Shown here: piece after piece, positions 16,092 through 25,565 of the stretch
Position numbering within the stretch: the stretch's first letter is position 1
Layout: every line of letters starts with the position of its first letter
Source of the DNA: Actinomycetota bacterium
Lineage (GTDB): Bacteria > Actinomycetota > CADDZG01 > JAHWKV01
Direction of reading: 5' to 3'
Length of the DNA: 34,614 nucleotides
Assembly: GCA_019347715.1 (NCBI GenBank)
Contig: JAHWKU010000020.1
Location: forward strand, 1-34,614
The notes under the pieces: model-generated
Told to the model about the DNA's origin: nothing
Database searches by the model: none
Seen by the model: the letters and a program-made list of their open reading frames with translations, nothing else
Program-made: the position numbers and the translations under genes

Positions 16092-17270
16092 ATGTCTCGG
16101 ATCCGAGTACTCATTGCCGACGATGACGCGGCGCTGCGCGATGCGCTGGTAGATCTTCTCTCCACCCATCCCGATATGGAGGTGGTAGGGGCCGCCGGTG
16201 ATGCCGAAGAAGCGATCGCCTTGGCGAATTCCCACCACCCGGATGTCGCTATTCTGGATGTGCGAATGGGCGGCGGCGGGGGGGCCCGAGCTTCACGTGG
16301 AATCCTGGAAAGCCATCCTAAGTGCAAGGTGATTGCCCTTAGCGCGTATCACGATCTGCCTACCGTGCTCGAGATGCTGAGAGCCGGGGCTGTTGGATAC
16401 CTGGTCAAAGGAGTTTCGCCCGAGAACATCCCTCAGTCAGTTGTGTATGCCTTCAAGGGAGAGCCAATCCTGTCGAGGAAAGTGACTATTGAAGTGATTG
16501 CGGAGTTCGTCCGACTTTTGGATCAATCAGAGCAGCTCTCCGTCGAACTTGCGGATCTCGACCGTATCAAGACCGAACTCGTTCAAGTGCTGAGTCACGA
16601 GTTGCGAACGCCTGTAACTATCATCCGGGGAGCAGCCTCAACGCTGGTAAAGCTGTCTGGAAGAGAGCCGGAGCTGAGTCAGGAGTTGGCCGATAGCATC
16701 CGCAGCGCGAGCGATCGGATCTCCCGCCTAGCTAGCAATGTCTCCGCTGCGGCAAGCCTCGATCGAGGCGATACCGAGCTGGCGACGGCTCCGCTGGCAG
16801 TTCGCGACCTTGTAGGGAAGGCGGCGGCAGAGTTTCCGAGAGATAAAGACCGCCTGCGTCTCCCACAAGATTCTCCGTTGCTGGAAGAGATGATCTGGGC
16901 CGACCGCGAGCTTGCAGTTCGCTCGCTAGTGCTCGTCCTCGAGAATGCCCTCGAATTCTCTCCCGAGAATGAACCGGTCGAGGTGGAGCTAGAGACGGGA
17001 GAGGTTCAGATAGTGACCCTGGTACGGGATCGTGGCCCCGGTATCCCCGAAGAGGAAAAAGAGCGAATTTTCGAGCGTTTTTCCCAGGCCGACGCCTCGA
17101 CGAGCAGGGAGCACGAAGGCTTGGGGATGAGTCTCTATCTCGCCCGAAGGATTATGGATGCCCACCGAGGAGAGGTGAATGTCGCTGCACGCTCCGGGGG
17201 AGGCAGCACCTTCTCGCTTTCGTTCCCGCGTGTTTTGCAGCGGGAAACCGGATCAACAGACTCTATTTAA
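16092..17270 (+). CDS. REC-HisKA-HATPase fusion (receiver-containing histidine kinase)
   Basis: 392 aa from ATG 16092; the frame is open upstream to a TTG at 15975 inside the previous gene, which I reject. The receiver (1-125) has Asp10-Asp11, phospho-acceptor Asp56 and the NarL-family ending YLVKGVSPENIPQSV. It is followed by a HisKA domain with phospho-His169 in LSHELRTP and a HATPase domain (ENALEFSPE, DRGPGIPEEE, LGMSLYLARRIM). The loop after Asp56 reads MGGGGG where MPGMDG is usual. A NarL-type receiver normally precedes a LuxR HTH, so this is a domain swap. It probably receives phosphate from the kinase at 15211 and passes or gates phosphate to another receiver. Confidence 0.88.
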   Translation: MSRIRVLIADDDAALRDALVDLLSTHPDMEVVGAAGDAEEAIALANSHHPDVAILDVRMGGGGGARASRGILESHPKCKVIALSAYHDLPTVLEMLRAGAVGYLVKGVSPENIPQSVVYAFKGEPILSRKVTIEVIAEFVRLLDQSEQLSVELADLDRIKTELVQVLSHELRTPVTIIRGAASTLVKLSGREPELSQELADSIRSASDRISRLASNVSAAASLDRGDTELATAPLAVRDLVGKAAAEFPRDKDRLRLPQDSPLLEEMIWADRELAVRSLVLVLENALEFSPENEPVEVELETGEVQIVTLVRDRGPGIPEEEKERIFERFSQADASTSREHEGLGMSLYLARRIMDAHRGEVNVAARSGGGSTFSLSFPRVLQRETGSTDSI

Positions 17271-17646
17271 GAGTCGGCTTTTGGGATTCCCCTAGGACCT
17301 CCTCGACCTTCTGCAGGAGAGCCTTGGGTGAGAATGGTTTCGTGAAGTAATCGTCGGCTCCCGCCGAACGAGCCTCTTCGATGTGAACTTCATCCGCCTT
17401 TGCGGTGAGCATGAGCACGACGCCTTCTTTGGTGTGAGGGTCTTCCTTGAGTTTCCGGCACACCTCGATTCCCGACATCCCCTTCATCACGATGTCGAGA
17501 ACGACGAGAGCCGGCTTGTGCTCGCGGGCTAGGCTCAGCGCTGTCTCCCCATCCGCAGCCTCGAGGACCTCGTATGAGTCCCCGAGTGTCCTCCTGAGAA
17601 GCAGGCGAAATACCCCAGAGTCTTCTGCGATCAGTACTTTGTTCAT
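17263..17646 (-). CDS. Stand-alone response regulator receiver (REC) protein
   Basis: 127 aa, a single receiver: Glu8-Asp9, phospho-acceptor Asp51 (VVLDIVMKG), Thr in MLTAKAD and Lys in YFTKPFSP. It is convergent with and overlaps the end of the REC-kinase gene by 8 bases, and it is divergent from the chemosensory operon. It may be the output of the adjacent kinases or a CheY-like partner for the CheA at 23336. Upstream (17650-17676, minus strand) an 8-codon reading frame follows AGGAGGA almost directly and ends TGA-CTA just before this ATG; the spacing is too short for it to be a confident leader peptide. Confidence 0.88.
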   Translation of the reverse strand: MNKVLIAEDSGVFRLLLRRTLGDSYEVLEAADGETALSLAREHKPALVVLDIVMKGMSGIEVCRKLKEDPHTKEGVVLMLTAKADEVHIEEARSAGADDYFTKPFSPKALLQKVEEVLGESQKPTLK

Positions 17647-17732
17647 TAGTCAGGACATCGCGGATCGGGCCGTCATTCCTCCTAAAGGCACGTCGGCCCG
17701 TTTCGTCCAAACCTTGAGGCAGCGAAAGTCGG

Positions 17733-17750
17733 ATTGGTCGACTGGCCAAT
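17733..17750. promoter_or_regulatory. Inverted repeat in the divergent intergenic region
   Basis: ATTGGTC-GACT-GGCCAAT forms seven-base arms (one T-G wobble) around a 4-base centre. It lies between the minus-strand receiver gene and the chemosensory operon, 16 bases before the candidate sigma-28-like -35 element. It could be an operator for either direction. Nothing else besides the promoter candidate is evident in the 230-base gap. Confidence 0.3.
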
Positions 17751-17765
17751 GATGCTTGTCCTGCT

Positions 17766-17793
17766 TAACTTAGCGGTGACTATTGCCCGATAA
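17766..17793 (+). promoter_or_regulatory. Candidate sigma-28 (FliA/WhiG-type) promoter of the chemosensory operon
   Basis: TAAC (17766-17769) and GCCCGATAA (17785-17793) resemble the sigma-28 consensus TAAA-N15-GCCGATAA, with 3/4 at -35 and one extra C in the -10. The implied 5' leader to the first gene at 17877 is roughly 75 bases. Sigma-28 control of chemotaxis genes is well known in other bacteria, and WhiG of actinobacteria shares the consensus. No sigma factor gene is present here. Confidence 0.4.
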
Positions 17794-17876
17794 GAATCTG
17801 CGGGGACAAATCCATAGGAAGCACGTTAAGCGCGGAGAACGACTGTATTGATGAGCGGGTCTGGATCGATAAGACC

Positions 17877-19025
17877 ATGAAAGTGCTGTTGGTCGAAGAC
17901 AGTCCCACCCAGGCTCTTAGAAGTCGCCTGGCTCTCGAACGGCATCCCGAGGTAGAGGTCTTCGTAGCGACAGACGGGCGAGCCGCTCTGGAGATCGCCC
18001 AGCGGGAACGTCCGGACGTGATCCTTTCCGACATTCTCATGCCGGGCATGGACGGGTTTCAGCTCTGTCTCGAGATCCGCCAACACGAAACTCTGGGATC
18101 CATACCGGTGGTTCTCCAAACAGCCTCCTTTCTCTCTGAGGAGGACCGTGTCTTTGCCTTAGAGGCTGGAGCCGATGGTTACATGGAAAAAGATGGGGAT
18201 CCCGACGTCTTATTCGACTTGATGGTGGAGATCGCCTCTCGGGGAGACAGGTTACCGAGATCGTTTTCTCTGGACGAGCGGGCCTTCAGACAGAAGTACG
18301 GAACGCGGCTCGTCGACCGGCTGGTACGGGAAGGGGCGGAGCTAGAACGCGCCAACGAAGCCCTGACCATTTCTTACTCTGAGACGCTCGAGGCATTGGT
18401 CGCAGCTCTGGACCTGAGAGATACCGAGACCGAATTGCATTCGTGGCGCGTGGCGGCTTATGCACTAGCTTTGGCTGAGCGTCTGGGTTGGGACAAGAGC
18501 GCGCTCGATGATCTGGAGCGAGGATCGATACTTCACGATATCGGAAAGATCGGTATTCCAGACAGCATTCTAAGAAAGCCCGGACCTCTGGATGAAGTCG
18601 AATGGGTACAGATGCGAACCCATCCCGAACTCGGTTACAGGATGGTTGCCCACATCGGTTTTCTGCGAGGGGCGAACGAGATCATCTTGTCTCATCACGA
18701 GCACTGGGATGGCAGCGGATATCCGAGAGGATTGAAGCGGGACGAAATTATTCTAGGAGCTCGCATCTTCGCGGTAGCCGACGCTCTCGACGCCATTACA
18801 TCTAACCGACCCTACCGTCGTGCCCGTCCATTTGAGGTCGCGCTGGCAGAAGTTGCCGCAGGAAGTGGTACCCACTTCGATCCCGACCTTGCTCGAATCG
18901 CGCAAGACATCACGGCAGCCGGCTGGCGCGCCGTCAGAGAGCAGGTGGAGGCCACGCGCGCTCATATAAAGGCGGTCAGGCTGAACCCTGCTGAAGGGTT
19001 GGCCTCTGCCGAAGGCGTGGCATGA
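17877..19025 (+). CDS. Response regulator with HD-GYP c-di-GMP phosphodiesterase domain
   Basis: 382 aa, RpfG-like. The receiver (1-120) has Asp8, phospho-acceptor Asp52 (LSDILMPGMDG) and Lys105 in YMEKDG. A helical linker (about 140-175) leads to the HD-GYP domain: HD at residues 220-221 in ILHDIGKIGIPD, HHEHWDGSGYPRGL (GYP at 281-283) and FAVADALDAITSNRPYR. All metal-binding and GYP residues expected for activity are present. HD-GYP enzymes hydrolyse c-di-GMP to pGpG or GMP. It heads the chemosensory operon and its stop overlaps cheW (ATGA at 19022), so the CheA at 23336 probably phosphorylates it. Confidence 0.93.
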   Translation: MKVLLVEDSPTQALRSRLALERHPEVEVFVATDGRAALEIAQRERPDVILSDILMPGMDGFQLCLEIRQHETLGSIPVVLQTASFLSEEDRVFALEAGADGYMEKDGDPDVLFDLMVEIASRGDRLPRSFSLDERAFRQKYGTRLVDRLVREGAELERANEALTISYSETLEALVAALDLRDTETELHSWRVAAYALALAERLGWDKSALDDLERGSILHDIGKIGIPDSILRKPGPLDEVEWVQMRTHPELGYRMVAHIGFLRGANEIILSHHEHWDGSGYPRGLKRDEIILGARIFAVADALDAITSNRPYRRARPFEVALAEVAAGSGTHFDPDLARIAQDITAAGWRAVREQVEATRAHIKAVRLNPAEGLASAEGVA

Positions 19026-19522
19026 ACACCAGCCGCGTGTCCGAGTCGTATGTCTCCAAGCCGATTTTGTCCGCAATCGTGATATTTCGACTCGGGGAGG
19101 ATCGCTACGCTCTCGATGTTGAAGTTGTGATGGAAGTGGTGCGCATGGTGGCGATCGCTCCGATTCCCGAGGCGCCGCCGTGGCTATCCGGTGTAGTGGA
19201 TTTTCGGGGCAGAGTCGTGCCGGTCATTGACCTTCGGGTCCGCCTCGGGCTGCCAGAAAGGACTCGCGATCCGAATACTCCGATCGTCTTGGCCCGCACA
19301 GAGACCGGGCCGGTGGGACTCATCGTGGATGAGATGGAAACAGTGGCCACGGTGTCATCCGACTCGATCGAGCCACCCGACGAAATGGCAGGATCGGCGC
19401 ACGCCGTCTCCGGGGTAGTGCGCCTCGGCCATGGCCTCATTCTTCTATTAGACCTGAGCGACCTATTAACAGACCTCAGTGGGTCGGAGATGCTTGATGA
19501 TCGCGCGGAAGCTACGCCCTGA
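19022..19522 (+). CDS. CheW-type coupling protein (WspB-like position)
   Basis: 166 aa, single CheW domain: IVIFRLGEDRYALDVEVVMEV, WLSGVVDFRGRVVPVIDLRVRLGLP, VGLIVDEMETV and GHGLILLLDLSDLL. It couples the MCP array to CheA. The start overlaps the HD-GYP gene by 4 bases and the end overlaps cheR by 26 bases. Together with the second CheW at 20933 it brackets cheR, the same W-R-W order as wspB-wspC-wspD. Confidence 0.92.
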   Translation: MNTSRVSESYVSKPILSAIVIFRLGEDRYALDVEVVMEVVRMVAIAPIPEAPPWLSGVVDFRGRVVPVIDLRVRLGLPERTRDPNTPIVLARTETGPVGLIVDEMETVATVSSDSIEPPDEMAGSAHAVSGVVRLGHGLILLLDLSDLLTDLSGSEMLDDRAEATP

Positions 19523-20936
19523 CGAGGTCGCCCTTGAATCGGGTGACCTGGAACGTTTCGCCAAGCTCATTCGCAAGACGGCGGGATTCGAAATTCCACA
19601 GGCTAGGCAAGGGGACCTCCGCAGGGCAATCGCCCGCCGGCTCGCAGAGCTACCTTCTCCCGATCCCGACCTATTGTTTCGCAAGCTCACGGATCCGAAT
19701 GATGGCAGTGAGCATCTGGAACCGTTGCTGGCCGATCTCACCGTAGGGGAGACCTACTTCTTTCGCGATCGTCCCCAAATGGAAGCCTTGGAAAACAGGA
19801 TTCTTCCGGATATCCTGGAGCGCAATCGTCACGATCGTTCGATCCGGATCTGGAGCGCAGCTTGCTCCTCTGGCGAAGAGCCCTACTCGCTCGCGATTCT
19901 GCTCCGCCGCTTACTCCCGGACATCGACCGATGGAAGATCCTCATCCTTGCTACCGACATAAACCGCCGAGCGCTCGCGAAGGCGGCGGAAGGTTCCTAC
20001 CGAAGCTGGTCGTTTCGGCAGACCTCGCAGGAATTCCAGGCTAGATATTTCAGCGAGAAGGAATCGGAGTGGGAAATCGATCCCCAGGTGCGCTCGATGG
20101 TGACGTTTCGTTATTTGAACCTGGCGCAGGACTCCTATCCTTCCCTTCTGACGGACACCGCTGCGATGGACCTCATTTTGTGCCGCAACGTCCTTATGTA
20201 CTTCACGCCCGAGACGGCTTCGGTGGTCCGGGAAGGGCTTTACGAATCACTGAAGGATCAAGGCTGGCTCTTGGTCGGTCACGCTGAGGCCTCTGCTGTG
20301 CTGTACGCCCGATTCGCGGTCGCCGATGTCCCCGGCACGGTCGCATACCGGAAGTTTCGGCTTTCAGCTCGAGAGGAAGATGGCCACGCTACAGAACTGT
20401 CAGTCCGCCCAGACCTGATCTTGCTGGACTCGGAGAGTGCCGAGCAAAGCCTTCCTGCGGCGGACGTGAATTTGGCCACTGAACCCACGACGAATTCACC
20501 ACTCGATTCAGGCGCCCTTGCTGACGAAGGCTTGGAGGGATACCGCGAATACCTAAAGGCTAGGGCGAGCGCCGATCAAATGGATTTCCAACAGGCGCAT
20601 CTTCATCTCGATGCTTCCCTGAAACAAAATCCTCTTCTCGCTTCCGCCCATTATCTGCGAGGGCTCATCTATCAGGAGGAGGGCAATCTCGAGGAAGCAG
20701 TCAATGCGCTCCGACGATGCATATATGCCGCCCCCGATTCACCTCTTGGATATTACGCGCTGGCTGGTGCCCTCGGCCGGCTCGGCCATCGCCGCCCCGC
20801 CCTCAAGGCGCTTCAAAACGTAACGCGGCTGCTCGACGCCGGGGATGAGCAGGAGCCCATCCCGGAAGCTGATGGGCTGACCGTGGGACGACTGTTGAAG
20901 TTAGTCGATGTGCAAAGGGAGTTGATCGGCTCGTGA
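19497..20936 (+). CDS. cheR: Chemoreceptor methyltransferase CheR with C-terminal TPR region (WspC-like)
   Basis: 479 aa from ATG 19497, with GGAG upstream; GTG 19479 is a less likely start. The N-terminal CheR helical domain (1-80) precedes the SAM fold: SAACSSGEEPYSLAILL, ATDINRRALAKAAEGSY, and LILCRNVLMYF (the NV-YF end). The CheR domain ends near residue 280. A low-complexity linker follows, then tetratricopeptide-like helices (about 360-460: AHYLRGLIYQEEGNLEEAV, LGYYALAGALGRLGH). CheR-TPR is typical of Wsp and other non-flagellar chemosensory systems. It methylates glutamates on the MCP at 21532. Confidence 0.94.
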   Translation: MIARKLRPDEVALESGDLERFAKLIRKTAGFEIPQARQGDLRRAIARRLAELPSPDPDLLFRKLTDPNDGSEHLEPLLADLTVGETYFFRDRPQMEALENRILPDILERNRHDRSIRIWSAACSSGEEPYSLAILLRRLLPDIDRWKILILATDINRRALAKAAEGSYRSWSFRQTSQEFQARYFSEKESEWEIDPQVRSMVTFRYLNLAQDSYPSLLTDTAAMDLILCRNVLMYFTPETASVVREGLYESLKDQGWLLVGHAEASAVLYARFAVADVPGTVAYRKFRLSAREEDGHATELSVRPDLILLDSESAEQSLPAADVNLATEPTTNSPLDSGALADEGLEGYREYLKARASADQMDFQQAHLHLDASLKQNPLLASAHYLRGLIYQEEGNLEEAVNALRRCIYAAPDSPLGYYALAGALGRLGHRRPALKALQNVTRLLDAGDEQEPIPEADGLTVGRLLKLVDVQRELIGS

Positions 20937-21490
20937 CCGAAAGCGTGAACAAGTCCCGTTGGGACGACCCTGAGACGGTGCGCATTCTCCTCGAGAACCG
21001 CGCGAGGGCCCTGGCCAGGCCTCCTGTCGAAGCCGCGAAGGCCGACACCGTAGCGGTGCTGGAGGTGCTCGTCGCACGTGAGCGGTACGGCATTGAAGCG
21101 CAGAGTGTGGAATATGTCGACACCCTTCCTTCGGTCACTCCTTTGCCTACAGCTCCGTCCCCCTGGGCAGGGCTCGTGAACCTTCGTGGCAGTCTCCGAC
21201 CCGTGATCGACTTGCGGTCGCGCCTCGGCCTTGGAGACGGAGCGGCACCTGAAAACCGGGCTCTGATTGTAGTAGCGGCTACCGGAGGACAGGTCGCGCT
21301 GATCGCCGACGAGATCACCGGCATCAATCAGGTTGCCCCGGAATCGATTGGGCCACCATTGGCAAGTGACGCTGTCGCCGGGTCGATCGCCCTCGGAGTC
21401 ACCGACGACCTTCTCACTCTCATCGATATTGAAGAACTCATTGCCCCGGCAGGGTCAACAGCTCCTGCCGGAGGCGGAAGTAAGGAATAG
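20933..21490 (+). CDS. CheW-type coupling protein with N-terminal extension (WspD-like)
   Basis: 185 aa from GTG 20933, overlapping cheR (GTGA). An N-terminal tail of about 40 residues ([14 protein letters not shown]) precedes the CheW fold: [45 protein letters not shown] and [11 protein letters not shown]. The 'RARALA' helix followed by CheW is reminiscent of WspD proteins. Its C-terminus is Gly/Ala/Pro-rich. Two distinct CheW proteins imply two coupling positions in the array. Confidence 0.92.
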   Translation: MTESVNKSRWDDPETVRILLENRARALARPPVEAAKADTVAVLEVLVARERYGIEAQSVEYVDTLPSVTPLPTAPSPWAGLVNLRGSLRPVIDLRSRLGLGDGAAPENRALIVVAATGGQVALIADEITGINQVAPESIGPPLASDAVAGSIALGVTDDLLTLIDIEELIAPAGSTAPAGGGSKE

Positions 21491-21531
21491 GAAGGACGGC
21501 AAATGTCGAAGCAATTCACGGAGGAAACGCC

Positions 21532-23343
21532 ATGAGGTTCAGGGTTCGAACAAAGCTGTTCGCCGGATTTGCGGTTGTGATCGTTTTGACCGGTGTGGTC
21601 GGTTGGGTAGGTCTAAACATCGCCTCCCGTACTGCCGCGGACGCGAGAAGCGTGGTCGAAGAGGAAGTACGGGGGCTCGGAGTGCTGGCCGATCTTGTAA
21701 GCAAGGCCCAGGCCGTAAGGAGGTTCGGGCTCCTGCACGCGCTGCACGAGGATCAGGAGGAGAGTCAAAAGGTACAGGCACAAGGCGACGCCGTCATAGC
21801 GATCGTAGAGGACGATTTCAGTCGTCTTGAGCGCCTGTGGGAACGACAGGACTCCAAGCTTCGCGTCCTGACCCAGGTCGAGAGCGAATGGTCGGAATAC
21901 CTGCTGGAGCGTGAGACGGGCCATGCCCTCGGCAATGCAGGCGACCTCGCCGGCGAGCGCGCACGCACGCTGGGCCCAGTCGCCAATGCATTTCTTGAAG
22001 TAGAGACTGCGCTCGACGACCTCGTCCAGCTGAATGTAACCGATGCGGAACGACGCCTTGCAGATGCCGAGCGGGCTTTCTCTACTCAGCGCACACTCTT
22101 ACTTATCGTCATCGCCGCCGCGGTGGCGGCAGGGGCATCGACGGCAACCTTGCTGTCGGGGAAGATTGCAAGCAACCTGAGAAGGATTGCCGAAGCAGCC
22201 TCCGCCTTGGAATCAGGGGACCTCTCGGCACGAGCCGAGGTGCGAAGTGGCGACGAGACAGGCTCCCTCGCCGATTCCTTCAACGGGATGGCAGAGCGTC
22301 TCGAGGAGATGATTGAGGATCAGCAACAAGCGAATGAGGTCCTGGAGAAGGCCGTCCGCGATTACTCCGAGTTCGCAGCCGGGATTGCTGAAGGAGATCT
22401 GACCCTCAAGCTGTCCTCCAATGGGAAGCCAGAGCTTGACCGCCTCTCCCAGGACCTAAACCGGATGACGACAGGACTCGGCGCCCTCTCGGCCAGGGTA
22501 CGATCCGGAGCGGAACAGACAAGCGCTGCCTCGGCTGAGATTCTGGCGGCAGTAACTCAGCACACGGCCAGCGCCAATGAGCAGTCGGCGGCGATCGCCG
22601 AAACGACGACCACGGTAGAGGAGATTCGCGCAGCTGCCGAACAGGTGACCGACCGAGCGAAGGAATTGGCCGAGCGCTCCGCATCCTCGGTTCAGGCCTC
22701 GGATGAAGGCGCTGCCGCGGTGGATGCCATCCTTGATGGGATGCAGGAGATCCGCGACAGGGTCGACGCCATCGCGCAGGACATCCTCGAGCTTTCCGAG
22801 CGTGGGCAACAGATCCGCGAGATCATTGCGACCGTAGAGGATCTGTCGGATCAGTCCAATCTGCTGGCGCTGAACGCCGCCATCGAGGCGGCGCGCGCTG
22901 GGGAACAGGGAAAGGGCTTCGCGGTCGTGGCCGACGAGGTTCGCGATCTCGCCGAACAATCGAAGCAAGCGGCGGGTCAGGTCCGAGCCATCCTTGGGGA
23001 GGTTCAAAAGGGGACGGACGCTGCCGTGTTGGCGACCGAACAAGGAACCAATGTAGTCGAGAGGGGAGTCGAACGGGCCGAACGAGCTCGCGAACTCATC
23101 GGACAGCTCGCATCGATCATTCGTGAGGGGGCAAAAGCCGGGCAGCAAATTGCCGCTTCCGCACATCAGCAGAGTGTTGGGATGGATCAGATCGCTCAAG
23201 CCATGGCCGAGATCAACCAGGCTACCAGCGAGTTTGTCGCCGGAGCACAGCAATCTCAGCTTGCGGCTGAGGATCTCTCGGAGCTCGCCGGTCAGCTTCG
23301 GGAGATGACCGAGATCTACAAGCTGTCCGAAGATCATGCTTGA
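21532..23343 (+). CDS. Transmembrane methyl-accepting chemotaxis protein (WspA-like position)
   Basis: 603 aa. TM1 is about residues 9-30 and TM2 about 188-209, enclosing an extracytoplasmic helical domain of about 155 residues (four-helix-bundle type). HAMP is about 208-262, followed by a second HAMP-like helical segment. The signalling domain (about 290-590) has the conserved tip [20 protein letters not shown], then [20 protein letters not shown]. There is no C-terminal CheR-docking pentapeptide; it ends YKLSEDHA. The start has a GGAGG ribosome site. Its end overlaps cheA by 8 bases. The ligand or physical stimulus is unknown. Confidence 0.95.
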   Translation: MRFRVRTKLFAGFAVVIVLTGVVGWVGLNIASRTAADARSVVEEEVRGLGVLADLVSKAQAVRRFGLLHALHEDQEESQKVQAQGDAVIAIVEDDFSRLERLWERQDSKLRVLTQVESEWSEYLLERETGHALGNAGDLAGERARTLGPVANAFLEVETALDDLVQLNVTDAERRLADAERAFSTQRTLLLIVIAAAVAAGASTATLLSGKIASNLRRIAEAASALESGDLSARAEVRSGDETGSLADSFNGMAERLEEMIEDQQQANEVLEKAVRDYSEFAAGIAEGDLTLKLSSNGKPELDRLSQDLNRMTTGLGALSARVRSGAEQTSAASAEILAAVTQHTASANEQSAAIAETTTTVEEIRAAAEQVTDRAKELAERSASSVQASDEGAAAVDAILDGMQEIRDRVDAIAQDILELSERGQQIREIIATVEDLSDQSNLLALNAAIEAARAGEQGKGFAVVADEVRDLAEQSKQAAGQVRAILGEVQKGTDAAVLATEQGTNVVERGVERAERARELIGQLASIIREGAKAGQQIAASAHQQSVGMDQIAQAMAEINQATSEFVAGAQQSQLAAEDLSELAGQLREMTEIYKLSEDHA

Positions 23344-25555
23344 GCAGGATCCACAGCTCTTACAAGAGCTTCTAGAGGTCTTCTCTATCGAGGCTCGAGA
23401 GCTGCTCGAGCAGATGACGGCCGACATTCTGGCACTGGAGAGAACGACCGAGGAGGCCGAGCGCGAGCAGCTGTTGGAGAACATATTCCGGCATGCTCAT
23501 ACCTTGAAGGGATCGGCTGATGCAGTTAATCTGCCGACCCTCAAAGCGGTAGCCCATCATCTCGAGACTTTTTTCGAGAACATGAGAGGTGGTGTCCACC
23601 CGAGCCAGGAAACCATCGACCTGATTCTTCAGGCTATCGATACCATGGAGATCCTGGTTGAAGAAGGAAGTTCGGGACATCCGGCTTCGTCCGACGCTGA
23701 TGATCTGCTGACGAAGCTACTAACGCTTAGCGATCCCACCGGAACCAAGCTATCGGATCACCCGTTGAAAGTGCCCGGCGAGGCTCAAGAAGATGTCATC
23801 CGGCCTGAAAGACCGCGGGACCTCGAGAACACCTTTCGTGTCGCTGCGACGAAACTGGACTCAGTCCTATCCAGAGTCGGTGAGCTGATCGTCGCGTCCT
23901 CCGGGTCGGAGCAACATATTCGAGGGTTACGAGCGCTCGCTCTGAATCTAGCCGAATGGGAATCGTCTTTGAGGGAAGTGCGCCTGGGGAGGACGCGGGG
24001 CCGAGGCCGCGCGAAAGGCAATGGACGCCAGGACCCCGAACCTTTTTTGATCGAAGCCGAGGAGAGGCTCAAGACGATCGGACGAGAGCTCGATGGATTG
24101 ACGCGGAGCCTGGGAGGGAAGAACCGGACCATATCCCACGCACTGCGGGATCTGGAGGAGGAGGTAAGGGGAGCTCGGATGCTTCCCATTTCGTCCGCCC
24201 TCGAAGGTTTGGCGAGGTCGGTTCGTGATCTGTCTCATGTAGAGAAGAAGAGAGCGGAACTCGAAGTCCATGGGGGTGAGACTCAGCTTGACAGAATGGT
24301 GTTGGAAAAGATCAAGGCCCCCCTCTCCCATCTCGTGCGCAATGCGGTAGCACATGGGATCGAAAGCCCCGAGGCCCGAAAGGCGATCGGCAAGCCCGAG
24401 GAAGGAGTCGTCAAAGTCACGGCGAAACAGAGAGGCTCGATGGCAGTTATCGAAGTTGAGGATGATGGAGCCGGAATCGACGAAGCCGCTCTCCTCGCGT
24501 CGGCTATCGAAAAGGGTCTAGTGGACGCGGGGGACGCGGAGAACTTAGAAGGAAGGAAAGCATTGGACCTGCTCTTCCGGCCGGGTTTCTCGCTGAGCCC
24601 CGTCGTAACCGATCTTTACGGACGCGGGGTGGGTCTAGACGTTGTACGCGAAAACGTCGAATCCCTAAATGGGGTAGTGGAGGTGGATACCTCGCAAGGT
24701 AGAGGAACCAAATTCACTTTGATCCTTCCCCTGACAATCACAACGACCCGCTGTGTGCTCGTCCGGACTGGAGACCAGATTTTCGCAATACCCCTCGGGG
24801 CGGTTGTTCGGTCGGTTCGCCTGAGCCCTTCTGAAGTGCGAACTATAGAAGGCAGGGAGGCGGCAAGGATAGACGGCGAGCCGGTCAGGGTGGTTCGACT
24901 TGCGCAGGTGCTCGACATTTTCACTGCACCTTCCGAACAGCCCTACCTCACTGCTGTCATCGTTCGATCAGGAGAGAGAGCAATTGCGCTGGTGGTTGAT
25001 GGGATTGTTGGGATCGACGAGATTGTCGTCAAGCCTCTCCCACCTCCGCTCCCGGCGGTGAACTCGTTCGCCGGGGCCGCCATTCTCGGTACCGGTCACG
25101 TGGTGTCTGTGTTGCATCCTGCGAATATCATCTCGGCTTCCGAAACCTTGTCATCGGCTCCCGTCCATGGGGACGATGAGCCGGGGACGGATAAACCTGT
25201 GGTCATGATCGTGGACGATTCGATCACCACGCGGACCCTCGAAAAGAATATCTTCGAGGCCGCCGGATATGTTGTGAGGGTGGCCGTCGACGGTGCCGAC
25301 GCTTGGACTCAACTGCACAGCGACAAAGTGGACCTCGTAGTCTCGGATGTCACCATGCCCCGAATGAACGGTTTCGAGCTTACTGAAAGGATCCGCTCCG
25401 ATCAGCGATTTCAGACCACTCCCGTCGTACTGGTAACATCCCTCGATTCACCGAGCGATCGGGAACGGGGCATTGAAGTGGGAGCTGACGCTTACGTGGT
25501 AAAGAGCGCTTTCGATCAAGAGCATCTTCTCAGCATCGCGCGACGCCTCATCTGA
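23336..25555 (+). CDS. cheA: Hybrid CheA histidine kinase with C-terminal receiver (WspE-like)
   Basis: 739 aa. The HPt domain (1-110) has phospho-His55 in [12 protein letters not shown]. No obvious P2 domain is seen. The dimerisation helices start near 165 ([20 protein letters not shown]) and carry a basic, Gly/Arg-rich insertion ([13 protein letters not shown], about 219-231). HATPase motifs are [23 protein letters not shown] and [14 protein letters not shown] CheW-like domain (about 470-600) is followed by a receiver (about 620-739) with VDDSITTRT and [10 protein letters not shown]. CheA-REC hybrids are typical of Wsp-type and other non-flagellar systems, where the receiver acts as a phosphate sink or relay. 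Confidence 0.95.
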   Translation: MLEQDPQLLQELLEVFSIEARELLEQMTADILALERTTEEAEREQLLENIFRHAHTLKGSADAVNLPTLKAVAHHLETFFENMRGGVHPSQETIDLILQAIDTMEILVEEGSSGHPASSDADDLLTKLLTLSDPTGTKLSDHPLKVPGEAQEDVIRPERPRDLENTFRVAATKLDSVLSRVGELIVASSGSEQHIRGLRALALNLAEWESSLREVRLGRTRGRGRAKGNGRQDPEPFLIEAEERLKTIGRELDGLTRSLGGKNRTISHALRDLEEEVRGARMLPISSALEGLARSVRDLSHVEKKRAELEVHGGETQLDRMVLEKIKAPLSHLVRNAVAHGIESPEARKAIGKPEEGVVKVTAKQRGSMAVIEVEDDGAGIDEAALLASAIEKGLVDAGDAENLEGRKALDLLFRPGFSLSPVVTDLYGRGVGLDVVRENVESLNGVVEVDTSQGRGTKFTLILPLTITTTRCVLVRTGDQIFAIPLGAVVRSVRLSPSEVRTIEGREAARIDGEPVRVVRLAQVLDIFTAPSEQPYLTAVIVRSGERAIALVVDGIVGIDEIVVKPLPPPLPAVNSFAGAAILGTGHVVSVLHPANIISASETLSSAPVHGDDEPGTDKPVVMIVDDSITTRTLEKNIFEAAGYVVRVAVDGADAWTQLHSDKVDLVVSDVTMPRMNGFELTERIRSDQRFQTTPVVLVTSLDSPSDRERGIEVGADAYVVKSAFDQEHLLSIARRLI

Positions 25556-25565
25556 GAGATTCTGG

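Noticed and set aside
17650..17676. Eight-codon leader peptide before the minus-strand receiver
   Set aside because: AGGAGGA is followed almost immediately by the ATG, which is too close for normal initiation; recorded only as a curiosity.
22456..23484. Minus-strand open frame opposite the MCP and cheA junction
   Set aside because: Leu/Ser/Arg-rich composition typical of the reverse complement of coiled-coil genes; no domain.
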